NCBI RefSeq assembly: GCF_007431345.1
Contig: NZ_CP041730.1
Location: forward strand, 3,100,001-3,164,000
Source: Chitinimonas arctica
Lineage (GTDB): Bacteria > Pseudomonadota > Gammaproteobacteria > Burkholderiales > Chitinimonadaceae
Reading direction: 5' to 3'
DNA: 64,000 nt
The position numbers and the translations under genes are program-made. Shown here one piece after another: positions 38,916 to 47,165 of the stretch. Within the stretch, counting starts at the first letter, position 1; every line of letters begins with the position of its first letter. Under the pieces are notes generated by a model. The model did not search any database. It saw only the letters and a program-made list of their open reading frames with translations, and was not told the DNA's origin.

Positions 38916-39904
38916 TGAATCCGAATCTACCTGATGATGAACTTGAAAACGCCGATGTGAGTGCTGCCTTTGCGGCACTTGAGCCCGCCGTGCCGCCGCT
39001 GGCACTGGATGCCGCCATCCTGGCCGCCGCGTGCGAGGCCGTGCGGCCAAGTGCGCAGGTGTTGAAATTCCCGGCAGCCGGTGCTGCGGCAGCCAATGCT
39101 GACGCAGCACCGCCCCGTCCGCGCCACAACTGGCGGATGCCCTTGGGCTTGGCCGCTTCCGTGGTGCTGGCCGTGGGTGTCAGCCTGCAATTGCGCGATT
39201 CCGGTCAAGCCAAGCTGGAGGAGGCGCTGCCTATTCCCCCTTCTGCATCGACCGACATGATGGACTCGGTGCCGATCACGGCACCGGTATCGATACCCGC
39301 GCCGGCTGCGGAGACTCCATCGGCCGCACCTGAAGCGGTCGTGGCCCTGCCGAAACCCATGGCACCGCCGCCGCTCGCTGCGGAACGGAGCGCCTCGGTA
39401 GGGGCTGCTCCCGCTGCCGACCAGCAGATGGAAAAGCGCAAGGAAATGCGCGCTGATCTGGCTGAGCCGACTTTGCAGGTGACCGGCCGCTTATTCCCGC
39501 AAACCACGTCGGCGGCGGCCGCACCGGTCTGGCTGTCGCCTGTCCCGCCATCGGCCATCGTTGCACCACCTTTGCCGGCTGCCGGCGTGGCCAGTCCCCC
39601 GCTCAACAAGGCGGTAGCACCGGCTGTACCGTACGAGTCAGCTATTGCCGGGGAGTCCGCCGCACCCAAGGCCGAGCCGCGTGCCAAGGCTGCCGCCCCT
39701 GCCTTGCAAAAGAGGATGAACGAGGTGCCGCCCCCGGCGAGCAAGCTCGATGAGTCTCCACAAGCCATGCAAGCCGCCATCCTCAACCTGCTGGAGACGG
39801 GACGGGAAGCGGAGGCGAAACGACTGCTGAAGACCTTGCGCGAACGCTGGCCGGATTATGTGCTGCCGGCGGAGTTGGCTCGCTTGGAGGAGCCGCCCCG
39901 CTGA
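38912..39904 (+). CDS. Putative membrane anti-sigma factor
   Basis: Single-pass membrane protein of 330 residues. A short cytoplasmic N-terminus (about 1-75) precedes one helix near residues 76-94 (MPLGLAASVVLAVGVSLQL), followed by a long Pro/Ala-rich periplasmic region. The typical zinc-binding HxxxCxxC signature of many anti-sigma domains is not present. The final 50 residues (QAAILNLLETGREAEAKRLLKTL) look like a small helical domain. Function is inferred from the four-base overlap with the ECF sigma gene and the topology. Confidence 0.75.
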   Translation: MMNPNLPDDELENADVSAAFAALEPAVPPLALDAAILAAACEAVRPSAQVLKFPAAGAAAANADAAPPRPRHNWRMPLGLAASVVLAVGVSLQLRDSGQAKLEEALPIPPSASTDMMDSVPITAPVSIPAPAAETPSAAPEAVVALPKPMAPPPLAAERSASVGAAPAADQQMEKRKEMRADLAEPTLQVTGRLFPQTTSAAAAPVWLSPVPPSAIVAPPLPAAGVASPPLNKAVAPAVPYESAIAGESAAPKAEPRAKAAAPALQKRMNEVPPPASKLDESPQAMQAAILNLLETGREAEAKRLLKTLRERWPDYVLPAELARLEEPPR

Positions 39905-39920
39905 ATGCCCGGTACCAATC

Positions 39921-40133
39921 CTAGGGCGGTGTGACTTCGGTTGGGCGTGTCGGTGCCTGGGCTGTTTGCTCAGCATCGCCCTGGGCTTGCCATTGCACAT
40001 AGCAGTCCAGGCCGCAGAAGCCGGCGACATAGTCGCGCGCCTCGCTGCTGCTTGCTTCGGAACTGGGGATTTCCTGCAGGCAGACGCTGCATGCCAGTGT
40101 TTCGATGACGGTGGCTTCGGTGGCGGGGTTCAT
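39921..40133 (-). CDS. DUF3330-like small zinc-finger protein
   Basis: A 70-residue protein with CSVC (15-18) and CGLDC (40-44) in the arrangement of DUF3330 proteins, which probably bind one zinc ion. The C-terminal 20 residues are Gln/Pro-rich. AAGGAG lies six bases before the ATG. Role unknown; it ends 17 bases from the convergent putative anti-sigma gene. Confidence 0.75.
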   Translation of the reverse strand: MNPATEATVIETLACSVCLQEIPSSEASSSEARDYVAGFCGLDCYVQWQAQGDAEQTAQAPTRPTEVTPP

Positions 40134-40246
40134 GGCTTTCTCCTTGCCTTGGCGGCTTGGTCCATTGCGAGCCGTCTGAAATCAGGCTACGCCCATCCAC
40201 CGAGCTTGTTAAATTGAATGAGATAATTGCGCTATACGGTATTTGG

Positions 40247-41332
40247 CTATCGTTGTGACAGTGTGTAAATGACCAGCAGCACCAGCAAGGCGGCCAGCAC
40301 GGCGAAGGCGATTTTCCACACCGACCACGGGCGCTCGCCCTGTACCTCGCCGGTCTGGCCGTTGACCAGGAAGCGCCAGGTCTTGCCGCCGTATTGGTAG
40401 CTCGATAGCCAGATCGGCAGCAGGATATGCTTGAAGCGGATGTCGTAATAATGCGGCGACATACTGTGGATGCGCTGCACATCGCCGCCGATATCGCTTT
40501 CGATGGCCCGGCGTATATCGCTTTCCATGCGGGTGCAGGCGGTCTTGAATCCGGGCTCCAATCCCACCTGATAAGCTTCCACGCTGAAACCGGCCAGGAA
40601 GTCTTCGCGGTAGGGTTGCAGCTTGCCCAATTGCCAGGGCTCCAGATTGTCCAGATAGTCGCGCGGCAGCGAAACGCTGGCCGGGACCGTGATGTCGTCG
40701 AAGCTCACCTGTACTTCGCCCGACGCGGATGACCAGCGGGTCCTTTGCACTTGGCGCGTCTTGGTCTGGCCGTTTTCGGTATAGCTCTCGCTGACGTAGT
40801 AGTGGTCGCCGCGCTCGCCCCGGTAGGGCGTGTCGGTGTTGGCGTCGTAGGTCCAATAAGGCAGGTAGATACCCTTCAGTCCGCTTGCCGCCCGATAGGC
40901 TTGCTTGAGCGCATTCGGGGCGAACCACAGGCCGTGGATCCAACGCTTGAACCGATCCCTGGCATCGCTTTCCTTGATATCGAACGGCGCCACCGCGCGG
41001 GGTTGGATGGTGCGGAGTGCATAGGCCTGGCTGGCGATCAAGGGCACGGCGCAGAAGGGACAGCGGTCGGCCACCATATTGGCGGGTAATTGCGATTGCG
41101 CGCCGCAGCCCGTGCATTTCACCGTCTGGCGTGTGATCTGGGCCTCGTTGCCGGCCGCCTTGGCCAGGTAGCCGGCGTAGTCCAATTCTTCCACCGCCAA
41201 GGCCGTTGTCTGGCTGTCGGCAACGGCGATTTCGTTCTCGCCCCCGCAATAGGGGCATTTGAGGGCGTGCTGGCCCGGGGCGAATTCCAGTTTGGCGCCG
41301 CACTGTTGGCAGGGGTAAGTGGTCGTGCTCAT
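40247..41332 (-). CDS. Zinc-ribbon membrane protein (often misnamed PriA-like helicase)
   Basis: A 361-residue protein with two zinc ribbons at the N-terminus (YPCQQCGAKLEF with CPYCGG, then CTGCGAQSQL with CPFC), a conserved middle region (IYLPYWTYDANTDTPYRGERG) and one C-terminal membrane helix (about 338-357). There are no helicase motifs, so database names invoking primosomal helicase are misleading. Homologues often neighbour an SPFH protein such as the one at 42740-43873, suggesting a shared membrane role. Function unknown. Confidence 0.82.
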   Translation of the reverse strand: MSTTTYPCQQCGAKLEFAPGQHALKCPYCGGENEIAVADSQTTALAVEELDYAGYLAKAAGNEAQITRQTVKCTGCGAQSQLPANMVADRCPFCAVPLIASQAYALRTIQPRAVAPFDIKESDARDRFKRWIHGLWFAPNALKQAYRAASGLKGIYLPYWTYDANTDTPYRGERGDHYYVSESYTENGQTKTRQVQRTRWSSASGEVQVSFDDITVPASVSLPRDYLDNLEPWQLGKLQPYREDFLAGFSVEAYQVGLEPGFKTACTRMESDIRRAIESDIGGDVQRIHSMSPHYYDIRFKHILLPIWLSSYQYGGKTWRFLVNGQTGEVQGERPWSVWKIAFAVLAALLVLLVIYTLSQR

Positions 41333-41631
41333 GCAGGGTCCCGGTTGAGGCGTTGCTTGCTGTCGCCGGCAGGAGACAGGAAAAGCATTTTGTTTTCAAG
41401 TGGTTAGCGAGTCAGCGGATTTGCTTGTCGGGTTGTCACGACGCGATGGGTTGCTGTGCTTGTAGCGGTGATTTCCCAAGTCATTGTTTTGTCAGGTTAT
41501 TTATGCCAGGCATGGCTTTTGCATAGAAGGGAAGGTGCCAAGCACGCGAGCCGCTTGTGGCCCGTGCCTGCGCAAGGATTTCCACTGTAGTCAATCATGC
41601 CAAGCTTGAATCAAACCAGAAAGGTGATGTC
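41333..41631. other. Intergenic region upstream of the zinc-ribbon and BON genes
   Basis: About 299 bases between divergent genes. It must hold promoters for both, but I could not place convincing -35/-10 pairs. A small dyad ATGCC-A-GGCAT lies near 41502-41512. Confidence 0.4.
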
Positions 41632-41958
41632 ATGAAATCCAGCCTAGGATTTTCCATCCTCTCCGCACTCGCGCTGTTGATCGCCGCCCAGCCAGGTCTG
41701 GCCGAATCGACCGCCAGCCCGGCGCCGGAAGCCGGCCAGGTGGTCATTGTCGATGACCGTACCCTGACCGATGCCATCCAGACCGCCTTCAGCGGCGATC
41801 CCGAGTTGGCCGCCAGCCAGATCAAGGTGGAAACCCAGTTCGCCGTGGTGCATTTGTCCGGTAATGCCAGCGCCACCGCCAAGACCCGCGCGCTGGCGCT
41901 GGCCAGGCAGATGCCTGGCGTGAAGGAAGTCAGGGATTCCATCAAGGTACAAGGATAG
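41632..41958 (+). CDS. BON-domain periplasmic protein
   Basis: Exported 108-residue protein: signal peptide of about 24 residues (cleavage after GLAES or just before) and one BON domain, seen in AIQTAFSGDPELAASQIKV, then VVHLSGNA and MPGVKEVRDSIKV. BON domains are found in OsmY-like stress proteins and are thought to bind membranes. The frame is open upstream, but ATG 41632 has AAAGGTGA seven bases away and starts the signal peptide. A bidirectional terminator follows. Confidence 0.85.
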   Translation: MKSSLGFSILSALALLIAAQPGLAESTASPAPEAGQVVIVDDRTLTDAIQTAFSGDPELAASQIKVETQFAVVHLSGNASATAKTRALALARQMPGVKEVRDSIKVQG

Positions 41959-41976
41959 ATCGGTACGACGGATATG

Positions 41977-42002
41977 AAAAAAGGGGGCGCGCCCCCTTTT
42001 TT
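41977..42002. terminator. Bidirectional rho-independent terminator
   Basis: A perfect palindrome: six A, five G, CGCG, five C, six T. It sits between the BON gene (plus strand) and the convergent binding-protein gene (minus strand) and can end transcripts from both sides. Confidence 0.9.
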
Positions 42003-42011
42003 CATGCGTAC

Positions 42012-42734
42012 TCAATTGCCGCCACGGGCCTCACGCATCGCCTTTTCCAGGAAGCCGTCCTTGGTCATGGCCTTGAGCGCCTGGTCCAGGGGGCCGATAA
42101 GATTGCCTCGCTCCACGTTGATGTAGTGATAGGCCGAAAGATATTCCAGCACGGAAGAGCGAAACGTTTCCGTGCCATTGAGTACGCCGGCGGACTTGAG
42201 GGCCCGCAGGGTGGGCGCCACGCCAGGCTCGCGTATCACCACGACATCCACCCGCCCCTGGGCCATCATCCGGAACATGTTTTCATACGAGTCCACCAGG
42301 CTGACATTCATGCCGGCCGTCTTGTCCACGGCGATCTTGTAGCCGCGCCGCACGCCTATGCTCAAGGCCCGCATATCTTCCCAATTTCGGACTTCCAGCG
42401 AAGGCTTCATGCTGACCGCCAGAAAGCTCATCGGCCCGATCGAGGTGGGGATGCGCCGCATATTGGTGTAGGTATCCTCGATCACCGGCAGGCGGGCCAG
42501 CAAGGCATCGGACTTGCCGGTATTGGCGGCCACCAGGCCGCGTGCCGCCGGCATGTAAGTCAACTCCACCGGCTGTCCGATGCGGCGGTAGGCCTCGCGG
42601 ACGACCACTTCGTAATATCGCTCGGTTCCTTCATCATTTTCCACCGCCGCGATACGTACCGGCATGAGATCCGTCGCCTGGACGGCGACGGTGGCAAGGG
42701 ATAACAGCAATACCAGGAAGTGGCGTAGTCGCAT
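42012..42734 (-). CDS. Periplasmic solute-binding protein (family 3 type)
   Basis: A 240-residue protein with a signal peptide (about 1-20, ending AVQA) and the fold pattern of polar amino-acid-type binding proteins (VVVREAYRRIGQPVELTYMP, IGVRRGYKIAVD, GRVDVVVI). No permease or ATPase is adjacent, so it is an orphan or a sensor-like binding protein; many such orphans occur in betaproteobacteria. It starts five bases after the SPFH gene and probably shares its transcript. Confidence 0.82.
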   Translation of the reverse strand: MRLRHFLVLLLSLATVAVQATDLMPVRIAAVENDEGTERYYEVVVREAYRRIGQPVELTYMPAARGLVAANTGKSDALLARLPVIEDTYTNMRRIPTSIGPMSFLAVSMKPSLEVRNWEDMRALSIGVRRGYKIAVDKTAGMNVSLVDSYENMFRMMAQGRVDVVVIREPGVAPTLRALKSAGVLNGTETFRSSVLEYLSAYHYINVERGNLIGPLDQALKAMTKDGFLEKAMREARGGN

Positions 42735-42739
42735 GATGG

Positions 42740-43873
42740 TTACACCGGTAGTGGGGGAGGCGTATTGGCAAACAGCATGGTCAGCTCGGCCTGCTCGGAG
42801 GCTTTGGCCCAGCCGCTCATGCCGGCTTTCCAGACCAGCGAGTCGGCGTTGAAATTACCCGCTGCCATTTGGGCCTGCAAGGCAGCCAGATCGAACGGAC
42901 CGGCCTGCTGGCCATTGATGGCGACATGGAAGCTGATCGCCGTAGGCAGCGGTGGCGGCGCGGCGGCGGGCGCCGTGCCGGCAATGCCGCCGCCGGTCTG
43001 GGCGCCTGCCTGGAACAGATTGCCCATGCCCTGGCTCAGCATGCCACCCACGCCCACGCCCATCATGGTCCCGGCCATGCCGGGGTTCTGTGCGGCATCG
43101 CGCATGGCCTGCGCAGCCTGGTACTGGCCGAACTGCTGCATATTGCCGATGGCGCGCATGGCGCCCTGCTGGTCGATGGCCTTCTCGACTTCCTCGGGCA
43201 GGCCGATATCCTGTACCTGGATTTCGCACAGCTCCAGGCCCATGCTGGTGAAATCGGCGGCTATGCGTTCCTTGATCTTTTCACCGACCAGGGTGACCTT
43301 GCCTTCGAGGTCGATCACCGGCACGCCGATTTCCGGCATGACTTCCTTGATGCGCAAGCCGACCTTGCCGCGCAGATTGGCTTCGATGTCCTCGGTGGTG
43401 AACTCGGCCTTGGTGCCCATCAGGTCCACCAGGAAAGTCTTGGGATCGGTGATGCGGATCACATACAGCCCGAAGGCGGTTACCCGTACCGCGCCGAACT
43501 CGGGGTCGCGCATGGTGGCCGGGCCGGCCGTGCCCCATTTCATATCGGTGAATTTGCGGGTATTGAAGAAATACACCTCGGCCTTGAACGGCGAATTGAA
43601 GCCGTACTTCCAGCCCTTGAGGGTGGCCAGTATCGGCAGATTCTGCGTATTCAGTTCATACATGCCGGGCGTGAACACATCGGCGACCTGGCCCTTGCCC
43701 AACTGCCCCTCATTGACCACGACGGCCAGCTGTCCCTCGCGCACGGTCAGCTTGGCGCCGTTCTTGAGTTCGTTCTGGTAGCGTTCGAACCGGTGAGCCA
43801 TGACTTCCGGGCGATCCTCGGTCCATTCGACGATGTCGATCAATTCGTTGGTCAGTTTGTTCCAGAGACCCAT
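42740..43873 (-). CDS. SPFH/Band 7 protein with C-terminal GYF_2-like domain (YdjI-like)
   Basis: A 377-residue protein. An SPFH domain covers about residues 20-260 (TFLVDLMGTKAEFTTEDIEA, EIQVQDIGLPEEVEKAI). A Gly/Met-rich linker follows, with GMAGTMMGVGVGGMLSQGMG, then a GYF_2-like domain (about 315-365: ISFHVAINGQQAGPFDL, LVWKAGMSGWAKASE). No N-terminal membrane helix is visible. AGGAG precedes the ATG. Proteins of this type occur with the zinc-ribbon protein at 40247-41332. Confidence 0.87.
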   Translation of the reverse strand: MGLWNKLTNELIDIVEWTEDRPEVMAHRFERYQNELKNGAKLTVREGQLAVVVNEGQLGKGQVADVFTPGMYELNTQNLPILATLKGWKYGFNSPFKAEVYFFNTRKFTDMKWGTAGPATMRDPEFGAVRVTAFGLYVIRITDPKTFLVDLMGTKAEFTTEDIEANLRGKVGLRIKEVMPEIGVPVIDLEGKVTLVGEKIKERIAADFTSMGLELCEIQVQDIGLPEEVEKAIDQQGAMRAIGNMQQFGQYQAAQAMRDAAQNPGMAGTMMGVGVGGMLSQGMGNLFQAGAQTGGGIAGTAPAAAPPPLPTAISFHVAINGQQAGPFDLAALQAQMAAGNFNADSLVWKAGMSGWAKASEQAELTMLFANTPPPLPV

Positions 43874-43998
43874 TTCCTACTCCTGTGGATTACTGCGCTG
43901 AAGGCTTACAAGATAGACCTGCCCAGCCTCGCCGCCTAGGGATGCAGCGAAAAATCCGCCTCTCGGCGCTGTCCGGCCGGGATGAATCCCGGTCCGGC

Positions 43999-44673
43999 TC
44001 AAGCCCGAGCCAGCGCCCATGGTTCGGCGAAGCCATGCACGGATTGCCGGCAGGCCTCGGTCTGCCAATGTTCGCCTTGCTCGGGCGGGCAGACAAAGCG
44101 AAAGATATCGTCACCCAGGCCGAATTCAAGGGTGTAGGCATGTAAATAAGCACGGTCCGCCGGGCTGCCGGCATAGCGGCTATCGCCGAGGATGGGGCTG
44201 CCCAGCGATTTGAGCGCGACGCGGAGCTGGTGCGTGCGGCCGGTCAACGGCCTTAGCAGGAACAGGCGCAAGCCATTGCCGAGCCCGCTGCTGTAGAAGC
44301 GGGTGGTGGCCGGGTCTTGCCGGCTGGGCAGCAATCGCCAGCTGCCATTGCGGCCTTTTTGCATATCGCCGCTGATCAGGCCCTGTTTTTTCTTGGGGCT
44401 ACGGTCGGAAAGCGCCAGATAGTGCTTGCTGATGCGCCGCTCGGCGAAAAGCGCGCCGAATTGCGCGGCGGCCTCGGGGCCGCGGGCGAACAGCAGCAGT
44501 CCGGAAGTAAGCTGGTCGAGCCGATGGACGGCGTGCAAATCGCTCAAGCCGGTTTGGGCCCGCAGTACGGCCAGTACGCCGGGGCAGTCCGCTTCGGTGT
44601 GGAAGCTCAGGCCGGCTGGCTTGTTGATCAGGATAAAGCGCGGGTCTTCGGCAAGGATGGGCAGTACGGGCAC
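43999..44673 (-). CDS. RluA-family pseudouridine synthase
   Basis: RNA-modifying enzyme of 224 residues. The catalytic aspartate lies in HRLDQLTSGLLLFA, and RPLTGRTHQLRVAL is the second signature. There is no S4 domain, so it is a short RluA-type enzyme of the TIGR01621/TruC-like kind; the target RNA is unknown. It starts at GTG with GGAG six bases upstream. Confidence 0.88.
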   Translation of the reverse strand: MPVLPILAEDPRFILINKPAGLSFHTEADCPGVLAVLRAQTGLSDLHAVHRLDQLTSGLLLFARGPEAAAQFGALFAERRISKHYLALSDRSPKKKQGLISGDMQKGRNGSWRLLPSRQDPATTRFYSSGLGNGLRLFLLRPLTGRTHQLRVALKSLGSPILGDSRYAGSPADRAYLHAYTLEFGLGDDIFRFVCPPEQGEHWQTEACRQSVHGFAEPWALARA

Positions 44674-44697
44674 GGCAAGCTCCGGCAGGCAGAAACG

Positions 44698-44724
44698 ACA
44701 ACGGCGCGAGTATCGCGCCGTTGT
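44698..44724 (-). terminator. Perfect 12-bp hairpin after the SapC-like gene
   Basis: ACAACGGCGCGA and TCGCGCCGTTGT flank a three-base loop, 22 bases after the sapC-like stop. On the minus strand it is followed by CGTTTCTG, a weak T-run. Confidence 0.6.
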
Positions 44725-44745
44725 GGTACCGCTAAAAACGATAGA

Positions 44746-45459
44746 TCAGCTGGCTGTGCGCTTTTGCATGCGCTCAACCAGGCCTTCCAGGTTCGGCAGC
44801 GAGAACAGATGCGCGTAGATCAGCGACATCATGCCGTTCTTCAACCATTCGTCGGCCTTGGCGGCCGGCAGGGCGCGGAGCTTCTCCTCGTCCACCACCC
44901 ACATGCCGTCCATGCTGACCTTCTCGCCGTCCGGCAGCTCGGCGCTGGCCGATACCTGGCGCAACAGACCAGCGTCGCCCAGTTGCTTGGCGAATTCGGT
45001 GGAGCGGTTGGCATCGTCGCGCGACTGGAACATCAGGCTGGCGAACTGCTTCATCTGCTCGCTGGCTTCACCGTTCTCGAACATGGCCACGTCTTCCTGG
45101 CGCTGGATGGCCTTGGCGGCGGTTTCCTCGATGCACAGGATGGCGTCGTTGTTTTCGACTTCCACGGTAACGAAGGGGAAGCGGCGGACAAAGAAGGGAA
45201 CGTATTGGGCATTCCACTTGCCGTCGGCATCGACGAACAGATTGTCTTCCGACTTCAGGCCCAGCATCACGGTGGACGCGTAGGTGTTCTCGCCGGTCTG
45301 GGCGAACACGATGGCGTATTCGCGCATGGCGCTGGTGAATTCGCCGCCCACCAGGGGCACGGCATGCACATTGCGAGCGAAGACATAGTTCTGGGCCAGG
45401 CTCAGCTTCAGGTCGGCGTGCTTCTTTGCGTCCAGCGGGACGACATCTTTGTAGAACAT
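44746..45459 (-). CDS. SapC-family protein
   Basis: A 237-residue protein resembling the SapC family (surface-layer-associated in Campylobacter naming). Matching blocks are HAVPLVGGEFTSAMREYAIVF, WNAQYVPFFVRRFPF and DGMWVVDEEKLRALP. There is no signal peptide or membrane helix. Members are common in proteobacteria and their function is not established; the name is historical. A GAGGGAA site precedes the ATG. It stands alone, with 268 bases of apparently empty sequence upstream. Confidence 0.82.
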   Translation of the reverse strand: MFYKDVVPLDAKKHADLKLSLAQNYVFARNVHAVPLVGGEFTSAMREYAIVFAQTGENTYASTVMLGLKSEDNLFVDADGKWNAQYVPFFVRRFPFVTVEVENNDAILCIEETAAKAIQRQEDVAMFENGEASEQMKQFASLMFQSRDDANRSTEFAKQLGDAGLLRQVSASAELPDGEKVSMDGMWVVDEEKLRALPAAKADEWLKNGMMSLIYAHLFSLPNLEGLVERMQKRTAS

Positions 45460-45727
45460 GGTATTCCCTCGAAGGCGGCCGGCGAAAGCGCGGGCTTCCG
45501 CTTCGGCCAGTGAATGATTGCGGTGACGTAGCAGCTACGCCAAAAGGCCCGCGGCGATGATAACCGTAGCAACCGTTCGCGGCGATGGTTCCGTTGCTAC
45601 CGTCGCTGGCCCGACCATCCGATCGCTGTCGCGAAAGCGGACGGAGAGGCGGCTTTCGGTGCTGTCGCCGCCGGCATGCCCGCTTTGGCGGGTGCGGCTA
45701 GGACGCCACAATACCGGCACGATTCCC

Positions 45728-47077
45728 TTACATCACGTCGAAGGCCGAGCCCATCTTGGGCAGGAATAATTTCTGGTACAGGCGCGCGGCGTGATCATCC
45801 GACAGGCTGGCGACATGATCGCATACCACGCGCAGCGCGTCGGTCTTGGAGGCGGCTTCGCCATGGCGGCGCACCAGGGCTTCCGGCAGGAAGCGGCGAG
45901 GATCGCCGGCAAACACACGGAACAGTTCGCTTACCATCTGCTGTCCCTTGTATTCCAGCATCTGCACCGCCGGGAGGCCGATCACATGCCTGACCACCAT
46001 GCCGTGCAGGCAACGCAGCAGGTGCCGTTCCGGCGCCGGCAGTACCGCTTGGTGGGCCAGCAGGACATGTTCGAATCGTTCGTCCGCGCTCAGCTGGATG
46101 CCCAGCATCAGGCGGTGGACGATTTCGCCGATGGCTTCCTTGCGTTCGTAAGGCTGGCCGAAGAACAGGCCGAATAGACGCGGCTCATCGAACCAGCCAG
46201 GCAGTTCCGCCGCCTGCGCCTGGACATCGAAGGTGTGGCGCCAATCGTCACGGCGCACCAGGCCGAGCGAGACGGCATCCTCGAGGTCATGCACGCCGTA
46301 GGAGATATCGTCGGCCAATTCCATGATGGAGGTATCGAAAGCCTTGCACAGGGGCTTGCCATGGCCGAATTCGCTGATCGGCTGGCTGGCCTGCAGATAG
46401 CCGCGGTCCTGCTCGCTGAACGGTTCCAGCAGCCAGTTCACGACATCCTGCTCGCTATCCAGATAGCACTTGGGCGGCTTCATGCGTTCGATGGGATGGT
46501 CGGCCAGGTTGCCGCCCTCGGGCCACAAGCTGCTGTTGACCACCGCGCTGAAGGGCAAGGGATACTTCAGCACGCCCAGCAGGGCGCGGCGGGTGAGGTT
46601 CATGCCGTGCTGGGGCGTATACGCTTCCAGCCGGCTGAGGATGCGCAGGGTCTGGCCATTGCCCTCGAATCCGCCGAAGTGGCGCATATGGAAGTTCAAG
46701 GCGACCTCGCCGCCATGGCCGAAGGGCGGATGGCCGATATCGTGGGCCAGGCAGATGCTCTGCATCAGCTGATCGCTGGGCATCAGCTCGGTGACCTCGG
46801 CATGCTTGACCGCCGGCAGGCCCAGCCCATCGTCGCCCTTGCCCAGGCGCTTCTTGAGCGAGTGGACGATGCCAACCCCCACCCGCGAGACTTCCAGCGA
46901 ATGGGTCAGGCGGGTACGGGGAAAATCGCTTTCGCCCACACCCAGGGTCTGGGTCTTGCCCTGTAGGCGCCGGAAGGCTGCCGAGTGGACGATGCGGGCA
47001 TAGTCGCGTTCGTTGGCCGAGCGGGTCTCAAAGGCCCGGCCGGAATCCGGCCCGAGTCGTTCGTAGAGATTTTTCAT
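45728..47077 (-). CDS. dgt: dGTPase (deoxyguanosinetriphosphate triphosphohydrolase-like)
   Basis: HD-domain phosphohydrolase of 449 residues that cleaves dNTPs to deoxynucleoside and triphosphate. The metal ligands are visible as TRLTHSLEVSRVG and AHDIGHPPFGHGGE. RDYARIVHSAAFRRLQGKTQ is the conserved family start. The frame extends to 47107, but ATG 47077 has AGGGA seven bases upstream and gives MKNLYERLGPDSG. The family controls dNTP pools and can restrict phage replication. It follows valS after a terminator, so it needs its own promoter. Confidence 0.93.
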   Translation of the reverse strand: MKNLYERLGPDSGRAFETRSANERDYARIVHSAAFRRLQGKTQTLGVGESDFPRTRLTHSLEVSRVGVGIVHSLKKRLGKGDDGLGLPAVKHAEVTELMPSDQLMQSICLAHDIGHPPFGHGGEVALNFHMRHFGGFEGNGQTLRILSRLEAYTPQHGMNLTRRALLGVLKYPLPFSAVVNSSLWPEGGNLADHPIERMKPPKCYLDSEQDVVNWLLEPFSEQDRGYLQASQPISEFGHGKPLCKAFDTSIMELADDISYGVHDLEDAVSLGLVRRDDWRHTFDVQAQAAELPGWFDEPRLFGLFFGQPYERKEAIGEIVHRLMLGIQLSADERFEHVLLAHQAVLPAPERHLLRCLHGMVVRHVIGLPAVQMLEYKGQQMVSELFRVFAGDPRRFLPEALVRRHGEAASKTDALRVVCDHVASLSDDHAARLYQKLFLPKMGSAFDVM

Positions 47078-47116
47078 ATTGTTGTCCCTGATCCGATTCC
47101 GGAGCACCTGCTCCCA

Positions 47117-47150
47117 TAAAAAAGGGCGCGCCGGCCTGGCGCGCCCTTTT
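47117..47150 (-). terminator. valS terminator
   Basis: GGGCGCGCC and GGCGCGCCC flank a five-base loop. On the minus strand the stem is followed by a run of T (the A-run at 47117-47122 on plus). It sits 16 bases after the valS stop. Confidence 0.9.
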
Positions 47151-47165
47151 CCATCGCTAACCGAC

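Noticed and set aside
45460..45727. Possible small gene between the SapC-like gene and dgt
   Set aside because: Only short frames without ribosome binding sites or similarity; the region holds GC-rich partial repeats only.
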